From: Laspinema sp963821735
GTDB taxonomy: Bacteria; Cyanobacteriota; Cyanobacteriia; Cyanobacteriales; Laspinemataceae
Length of the DNA stretch: 64,000 nucleotides
NCBI GenBank assembly: GCA_963821735.1
Contig: CAWGFK010000055.1
Location: 930,001-994,000 of the forward strand
Direction of reading: 5' to 3'
Shown: positions 57,674 to 64,000 of the stretch, piece by piece
How positions within the stretch are numbered: position 1 is the first letter of the stretch
How the letters are laid out: each line of letters starts with the position of its first letter
The notes under the pieces: model-generated
Databases searched by the model: none
Told to the model about the DNA's origin: nothing
Seen by the model: only the letters and a program-made list of their open reading frames with translations
Made by a program: the position numbers and the translations under genes

Positions 57674-58712
57674 TTACTCCTGGGTGCTTAACAGGGTTCG
57701 GGCGCTGTCGCAGTCGGTTTGGATTTGGGCTTTGAGTTGGTCTAGGGAGTCAAATTTTTGTTGGGGACGTAAAAAATGCTCTAGGTGCAATGTCAAGGTT
57801 TTCCCATACAAATCCCCGGACGAATCTAATAGATGGACTTCGACAGTGGGGGTGGCGATCGCATCGACGGTGGGACGAGTCCCGATATTCAGGGCACCCA
57901 TCGCCGCCTTTTCTTCGCCCAGGCTGGATGCACCATAAACCCGCACGGCATAGACGCCGTGGCGGGGGAGAAATTTTTCTGGGGGAAGTTGCAGGTTAGC
58001 GGTGGGAAATCCAATAGTTCGGCCAATCTGCTTTCCTTGCACCACTTCTCCAATCAGAGCTGTAGGGACGTCCGAGAATGGAGTTGGCTTGTCTGAGGTT
58101 GCCTTGGAGGAGGGCTTCGCGAATGGCGGAACTGCTAATCCGATCGCCGTTGTCCGTTTGTAAGGGAACCAGGTGAACAGTGACCCCGTGACGAGCGGCG
58201 ATCGCCTTGAGTTCAGTGACGGTGCCTGAGCGTTGTCGCCCAAAACAAAAATCTTGCCCCACACTAATCTGTTGAGCGTTAAGCTGTTTTACCAGAATCT
58301 CTTCCACGAAGGCTTCTGGGGTCATATTGGCTAAATCCTGGTCAAAGGGCAGCAAAACGAGTTGTTGAACCCCGATCGCTTCTAAATATTTGACCTTTTC
58401 ACTCAGGGGGGTTAACAAACTCCGCCGTTGCCCGGAAAAAAATTCCTGGGGATGGGGATTAAAGGTAACGACGGTGGGGTAGGATTCTAACCCGAGTTCT
58501 TCGGCATTCTTCACCGATGCCTCGGGGTTGGGGGGGGAATTTTCCCCATAGCTTTCTCCCGTCAGAGGAGGGACAGAAAGCGGCTGACGGCGCAAGGACG
58601 GACGTAAAATAGGCTGCATGACCTGTCTGTGTCCCTGATGAATGCCATCAAAATTTCCCAGGGCAACAGAGGCGGGAGTCAGAGCCGTTGTTAGAGAAGA
58701 GGTAATCCACAC
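57674..58712 (-). pseudogene. ribF: bifunctional riboflavin kinase/FAD synthetase, one frameshift
   Basis: RibF phosphorylates riboflavin to FMN and adenylylates FMN to FAD. The N-terminal half, from the GTG at 58712, has ALGNFDGIHQGHRQVM and FNPHPQEFF (FAD synthetase) and ends ISSSAIREALLQGNLRQANSILGRPY. After one extra base near 58050 the reading continues as LIGEVVQGKQIGRTIGFPTANL, then HGVYAVRV and the kinase core to 57674. Repaired length is about 345 residues. Removing a C from AGCTCTG restores RPYSLIGEV, the family consensus. The gene is essential in most bacteria, so a sequence error is likely. Confidence 0.92.
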
Positions 58713-58912
58713 AGTTTACATTTTGACACATAAATGGAAACTGCCCAAACTCTAGCCAAAATTTCTCCCGTGAAAATTGTGCTGATTTTGAAAATTATGT
58801 GGGGCGATCGCCCGGAAGCTCGGGTGATGCTTCAGCAGCGACTGGACAATTCCATCTCTACCTCAGTGGTGTTGAAGCCTCACCCGTTTGAGTTTAGACT
58901 GACCTGTGTTGA

Positions 58913-59815
58913 TTAGACCGAGGCTTTTGCCTGTTGGGGTTCGGGAACCGCATTTTCTTCCCCAGGGGTAATTAACTGGACTGAGAGTCCCTCTCTTGCC
59001 ATCAGGGAATTCGGAAACAGTTGAGCCGCTTGCTCCCCGATCCGATCTAAGAAATCATCATTATGTAAGGGGTCATGATGGAAAATTACCAGTCTTTTCA
59101 CATTGGCTGCCTTAGCCACTTTGACCGCTTCTTGCCAGGTGGAATGTCCCCATCCGACTTTGCTGGAGGTGGGGGAGTTGTACTCATCATCGGTATAGGT
59201 CGCATCGTAAATCATGACATCGGCATCGCGAGCTAACCACAGGACATTTTCATCGAGGCGATCGGGAAAATGTTCAGTATCCGTGATGTAAGCCGCTACA
59301 TACCCGCGCCAGCTTACCCGATAGCCGACTGCCTCTCCAGGATGATTGAGGAGGGCATTTTCAACCTTGACCTCTCCAATTTGCACCACTTGGCCGATTT
59401 GGATATCGTGAAATTCCAGTTGAGCACCCATAATCTGCAACGGCACCGGAAAATTCGGGTGCAACATTTGATCATTGAGGCGTTGCTCGATGGTGGCTCC
59501 ATTCGGCGCGATTGCTCCATGAATGCGGAAGCGATTATTTTTAATAAAAGCCGGTACAAAAAAAGGAAACCCCTGGATATGATCCCAGTGGGAGTGCGTG
59601 AAAAACATCGAAGCTTTGACCGGCATCTGTGATAGCAGGGATAGTCCTAGAACCCTCAAGCCCGTCCCTCCATCAAAAATTAGGCGCTCACCACCCACTC
59701 GCATCTCAATGCAGGGTGTATTACCACCGTACCGGACGGTTTCGGACCCGGGACAGGCTATGCTCCCTCGCACGCCCCAGAAGTGAACTGTAAATTGGTT
59801 TTGCATCTCTTGCAT
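58913..59815 (-). CDS. MBL-fold metallo-hydrolase
   Basis: A 300-residue metallo-beta-lactamase fold hydrolase. The metal-binding motif THSHWDHIQGFPFF (HxHxDH) is near residue 93. FWGVRGSIACPGSETVRYGGNTPCIEM at the N-terminus and GYVAAYITDTEHFPD near 186 are typical of the PhnP/ElaC-like branch found in many cyanobacteria. Later ligands lie in VMIYDATYTDDEY and HSTWQEAVKVAKAANVKRLVIFHHDPLHND. It probably cleaves a phosphodiester. The more probable start is the second Met, MQNQFTVHFW. The substrate is unknown. Confidence 0.88.
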   Translation of the reverse strand: MQEMQNQFTVHFWGVRGSIACPGSETVRYGGNTPCIEMRVGGERLIFDGGTGLRVLGLSLLSQMPVKASMFFTHSHWDHIQGFPFFVPAFIKNNRFRIHGAIAPNGATIEQRLNDQMLHPNFPVPLQIMGAQLEFHDIQIGQVVQIGEVKVENALLNHPGEAVGYRVSWRGYVAAYITDTEHFPDRLDENVLWLARDADVMIYDATYTDDEYNSPTSSKVGWGHSTWQEAVKVAKAANVKRLVIFHHDPLHNDDFLDRIGEQAAQLFPNSLMAREGLSVQLITPGEENAVPEPQQAKASV

Positions 59816-61677
59816 GGGTGTATTTCGCTTGTAGTCGCAATGGGGTCTATCAGTCAGGTTGTACGTTTCGGCTAAATCTCTAACAAGGAGAAAATAGAGG
59901 TAACTATATTCAAAGTTAACCCGGTTTTAGAAACTTATGGCAGCATTCTCCTGTTATACCCGAAAAAGTGGAAATTCGGATGAATGTCACAAACTTATTT
60001 AACAATTTCAAACTCCTTGGGTTCTAAGGATTGACTTGGGTGGGGTTCTGTGGGTTCTTTGATTGAGTTTTCACTCCGTGGAAACCCGGAGGGGGGAAGC
60101 TCATGCGATCGCAATTTGCCTTCTTTTGCCTTCTATTAAAGGGTCTTGCGGCTGCGGTCTTTGCATCGGTGGGTGATTGACTGCCGGGGTGATGAGTTCA
60201 ATCCCTAATCACTCCTGGCGCTTCACCCACGACCGATGACGGAGCATTTTGAGATCAGATTTCCCGTCACCCGGTTTACCCTGAAAGGATTGAATGTTCA
60301 CGGTTACTCGGGAGTTAGCTTTGGAGTGGCGATCGCCATCTGGGTTAATGTCCTGGGGGAGAGTTCACTCCACCCTGGCTGACCCCAAAAGAAACACTCC
60401 CTTTCACCCTTGATCGGTTCGGAACCCTGGCGCTGCACTCATACTGCCCTCCTTAATTCCTTCAAGGCTCCAAGGAGGCCAAAATTCTGCTCTAGCTGGG
60501 GTCAAACCGGGCTAATTTGAGCAATCCCCTATCCCCTGGGGGAGAGTTCTCCCCGTGGGAACGGGTAAATCGCCCCATTTTCTTGATGAGAATTGAACCC
60601 TCGGGGGGACCTGATGCCCAAGGGGATCTATGGCTATCCCTGTGCCTTGCTTTCCCCTATTTCTACTCTCATTCTACTCTAACAAGATTGATAGACAAAG
60701 ACTGAGATTAATTGTAAATATTTTGTGTTTTAAATCGGTGTCCCCTTGCGTTCATCGGCTTAAACCCCTTTTGCTGTTTGAGCTTTTTAAGGTCAGGAAG
60801 TGTTGGCACTTGTTAATAAAAATTTGGACAAAGCGCTTTGAATCCATCCGGCTGTGCCTTGTTGAATCCAAGTTTGATTCCTGGGTAGCTTGATCTGACC
60901 CGGTGATGATCCCCTTTCGCCCCGACGTTCCATCTATCAAATGACGGGGCTGAGTCCGGTCTCCTGGGCCGGAGCGTGGAATTGCATTGTCTTGACCTTT
61001 ATTATATAACAGGTTGAGTTCAGACTGGGGTCGAGGGTAAAGTTTAATTAACTGCGGAGTCCCAACTCAATTGGGAGGAGATTGTCCGGATTTTTCTAAA
61101 ATTTGGCGATTAAATTAGCTTAAAAATCAGATATTATAAAAATAGCCAGTCTAATTTTTCCCTTTCGACCTTCGGTAATTGGCGATGAACGAGATTGCAG
61201 AATCGATTAAAGCTCAAACTGTCCCCATCGACTGCGATCGCCCCGAAGGACTGGGCAATCCGTCCGCATCCCTACAATCCGCTCAGAATCCAGGATAGCT
61301 AGAACTGTAAGCCCGGATTGGGGCGAAGCGGTGGCAATTTGACCACATCTGGCTCAATTGAACAAAAACTCCCCCCGGAATCTTCAGAGGGTTTGGAAAC
61401 CAAACCCCTACAAGAAACAACGATTTTTCGTGATTAAATTTACCCCCTGGACAGGGCTACTGTTCAAGACCCCTGAGAATTCCTGTCCAGAGTTCAGAGC
61501 AACACTCACTCAACCGGGGCCAAAATTGCCGGGGCCAACTGGGCCTTGATAGGGCAGGAAAAGAGAATTCACGATTGTTCCAAAAAACCGCAGTCCAAAG
61601 CGTTCCAGGGTCTGTGGAAAATGAGAAAATAGTAACAAAAGTTAAAACTTCCGACATTTTCACCGCATCGTGATTTC
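59816..61677. other. 1.9-kb gene-free region
   Basis: No convincing gene in the longest empty stretch of the window. ORFs of 60-90 residues (60517-60893, 60752-60940) have no ribosome site or family resemblance. An ATG frame near 61184 encodes about 37 residues (MNEIAESIKAQTVPIDCDRP...) and is only a weak candidate. I checked by eye for tmRNA, RNase P RNA, 4.5S RNA and tRNA signatures without success. The region has normal base composition and several HIP1 sites, so it may contain decayed genes or unrecognised RNAs. Confidence 0.5.
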
Positions 61678-63580
61678 ATGACAGCCCTCCCTCCCCCCGA
61701 CCTGTTACGTCCTGGGCAAGCCCCTCCTGCCCCCTCCAAGTCCTCCCTCACGAGTTTTCTGAACCGATTGCAGCCCACTCCAGAAACGGTTGTGCTTCTC
61801 CTCGCCGTCTTCATTGGCACTAGCACCGGGATGGGAATTGTCACCTTTCACTACCTGATTCACCTGATCCATACCTTGATGCTGGAGGATGTCATGGGCA
61901 TCATTTCTCCAGGCGGGACCTTGGACCTTGGCTTGTATTCCGGCCTTGGGGGGTGCCGTGGTGGGGTTGATGCGCTGGCATCGGCCCGATTTTGGTCCAG
62001 GCATTTCGGCGTTAATTGCCGCAACTCAGGGCCTGCGGGAACTGCTACCCCTGAGATCTGTTACAAAAATGGTGGCGGCGTCGGTGTCCTTGGGGACCGG
62101 GGCCTCTTTAGGGCCGGAAGGTCCCAGCGTGGAAATTGGGGCGAATTTTGGGATGCTGTTGGGGGAAGTGCTGCAAGTGTCGCGAGAACGTCAGCGCTTA
62201 CTCTTTGGTGCCGGTGCAGCAGCGGGGTTGGCAGCAGGATTTAATGCCCCGATCGCCGGTGTGTTTTTTGCCTTGGAGGTGGTCCTAGGAACCACGTTTG
62301 CCACTTCGGCGGTGAGTGTGGTGTTGCTGGCGGCAGTGGTGGCGGCGTTAATTGCTCAAATTGGCTTGGGGTCTCAACCGGCTTTTACCCTGCCGATGTA
62401 TGAGGTGCGTTCTCCCTTGGAACTCCCCCTGTATTTGGGCTTGGGTTTATTAGCCGCAGGAGTCTCGATCGCCTTTACCGAGACCATTCAATTCGCCCGT
62501 CGCTGCTTTCGGGGAGAGGTGGCGCTAGTGAGATGTCTAGGTCGAATTCCCCGCCCGATTCATCCGGCGATCGGGGGCGTTGCGGTGGGGTTGGTGGCGC
62601 TGCAATGGCCCCAAATCCTGGGAATTGGCTATGAAACTGTGGAGGCGATGCTTCAGGATGTGGAGTTTTCCCTGCCGTTGTTAATCGCCCTGCTGGTGGT
62701 CAAGTTGGGGATAACGGCGTTCTGTCAAGGGAGTGGGTTGGTGGGTGGGGTATTTGCTCCCGCCATGTTTTTGGGGGCTTCCTTGGGTTCCGCTTATGGG
62801 AAAGTGTTAGCGGCTAATTTACCGGCGATCGCCCCTCATATAGCCGCCCCTCCGGCCTATGCAATGGTGGGAATGGCTGCGGTATTGGCGGGAACGGCTA
62901 AAGCACCCCTGACGGCTATTTTATTGCTGTTTGAACTCACGCGGGATTATCGGATTGTGCTGCCTTTAATGGCGGCAGTGGGTTTGGCTGCTTGGTTAGT
63001 GGAAGGGTCAAAGAGTCGCAATGATTCGGAGTTGAATCCGGAACAGATGGGGTTTAATGTGGCTGCCGATCGCAATCTGGAGATTTTACAACAAATGTCC
63101 GTGGCGGAGGCGATGCATGAGTCTTGGGTGATTTTGAAGGATACTCAGTCGGTGTTGGAGGCGGGGTTAGCGTTGATTCAGGGGAGGTCTTACAGTGCTT
63201 TGGTGTTTGATTGCACCGATCGCCTGATTGGGATTATTAGTTTACAGGATATTGAACGGGCGATCGCTTTGGGAGAATCGGACTCAGGGACAGTGCCTTG
63301 GAGTGAACAGGCGATCGCCGAGATTTGTACCCTAGAAGTTTTGTATGCCTATCCCGATGAGTTGCTGAGTGAAGCGTTGGACCGCATGGCGGCCCGAGGA
63401 TTGCGGCAATTACCTGTGGTAGACCCGGATGATCCACATCGGGTGTTAGGGTTGCTCGATCGCGAGGGGATTTCTTTAGCTTGCAATGTTGCTGCGGTTG
63501 CTGAGGCGTTGGCACCTTATGTATTGTTGCCCAATGCTGCACCCTCTCTGGAGTTATCTGGAGGCGATCGGGCGGCTTAG
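61678..63580 (+). pseudogene. ClC-family chloride channel/transporter with CBS domains, one frameshift
   Basis: The N-terminal part from the ATG at 61678 includes VVLLLAVFIGTSTGMGIVTFHYLIHLIH, the first helix. After one extra base near 61912-61918 the frame continues GPWTLACIPALGGAVVGLMRW. ClC signatures follow: GTGASLGPEGPSVEIGA (with the conserved Glu), GFNAPIAGVFFALE and GSGLVGGVFAPAMFLGAS. The C-terminus has two CBS domains (SVAEAMHESWVILKD..ALVFD and the one ending VLGLLDREGISLA), which bind adenine nucleotides. Repaired length is about 633 residues. It moves chloride or exchanges Cl- for H+; which of these cannot be told from sequence alone. Confidence 0.9.
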
Positions 63581-64000
63581 GGAACTCCACATCATCAAAT
63601 TTTCAATCGATTCAATAGAGCGATGTTGTGATCTTTGGGTTGGGTTAGGGAAGTGCGATCGCCTTCGGATTTGCCTTGTTGGGGGTTAGGTTAGTGATTT
63701 TTAATGGCGGTTGTAGGGGGATTAACGGTTCCTAAATTTTGGCTAGAGTGTGGGTTGATGTTGCGGTAGCAAGGAAGGATTGTTTGGGGTTGTGACCCAT
63801 CAAGATCGTCTCGCAATGGTCCGTGAACGCGCGATCGCTGTGGAGCATCTATTTTCCTCAACCCTTCTGTTGAAGGCGATCGATATATGTCAGGTATCGA
63901 TCGCGACAATTGCTCAGATTTGTGGTTTGGATGGAGAGGGAGAGGGGGTGGTGAATCGTCAGGAAATCCCCCTATAGGGGAATAGACGCTCAGGGTTGGA
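63581..64000. other. right-hand end, no gene assigned
   Basis: About 420 bases to the window edge. A plus-strand frame at 63780-63977 (65 residues) overlaps two HIP1-like sites and has no clear ribosome site or homology; I do not call it. Confidence 0.4.

Noticed and set aside
60517..60940. Short ORFs on both strands in the empty region
   Set aside because: No start context, no family and overlapping each other; likely chance frames.

Overview
The window is chromosomal DNA from a cyanobacterium, most likely a filamentous Oscillatoriales-type organism. The evidence is the very frequent HIP1 octamer GCGATCGC, biliverdin reductase BvdR, a plant-type [2Fe-2S] ferredoxin, a GUN4 domain, a CrtD-type carotenoid desaturase, cyanobacterial-only families (DUF1574, DUF1350) and several families of small palindromic repeats. 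The genus is not resolved. I found no rRNA, tRNA, CRISPR array, prophage or intact insertion sequence.

Layout. 1-4.2 kb is a pyrimidine-deoxynucleotide block: dCMP deaminase (cut by the window edge), a DUF2442/DUF4160 pair, dUTPase, frameshifted thyX and a thymidylate-synthase-like protein that has lost its catalytic residues and carries an extra helical domain. 4.6-8.3 kb has an HD phosphohydrolase and a two-gene K+ uptake operon. 8.5-11.6 kb is PEP carboxylase. 13.2-20.9 kb has a large DUF1574/SGNH-like membrane protein, an unknown protein with two C-terminal membrane segments, crtD and a STAS protein. 21.3-27.6 kb has an M16 peptidase, an LRR-like protein, and gcvH with gcvP. 29.3-34.6 kb is one giant acidic repeat protein, followed by a kinase-GUN4 fusion and a pentapeptide membrane protein. 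37.8-47.6 kb holds a YbjN-like protein, bvdR, petF, SpoIID, sulfiredoxin, Dps, an HTH-GrpE-like protein, DUF1350, a putative nuclease-fold protein and two Uma2 copies, one dead. 47.6-50.9 kb is a broken NB-ARC/TPR gene. 51-63.6 kb has pyrD, secA, a dihaem cytochrome, a MoxR ATPase, ribF, an MBL hydrolase and a ClC channel.

Most striking for sequence quality is the number of genes broken by single-base indels: thyX, the giant repeat gene, the pentapeptide gene, spoIID (twice), srx, the HTH-GrpE gene (twice), the NB-ARC/TPR gene (at least four times), ribF and the ClC gene. thyX and ribF should be essential, so many of these are probably consensus errors rather than true decay. I give reconstructed coordinates for each.

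The best candidates for undescribed biology are the ThyA-fold pseudoenzyme fused to an Nmad1/MazG-like helical domain inside a dNTP gene cluster; the ~1,740-residue acidic beaded-repeat protein with a Ser/Lys island, next to a kinase-GUN4 gene; and a 111-bp terminal-inverted-repeat element present in two full copies.
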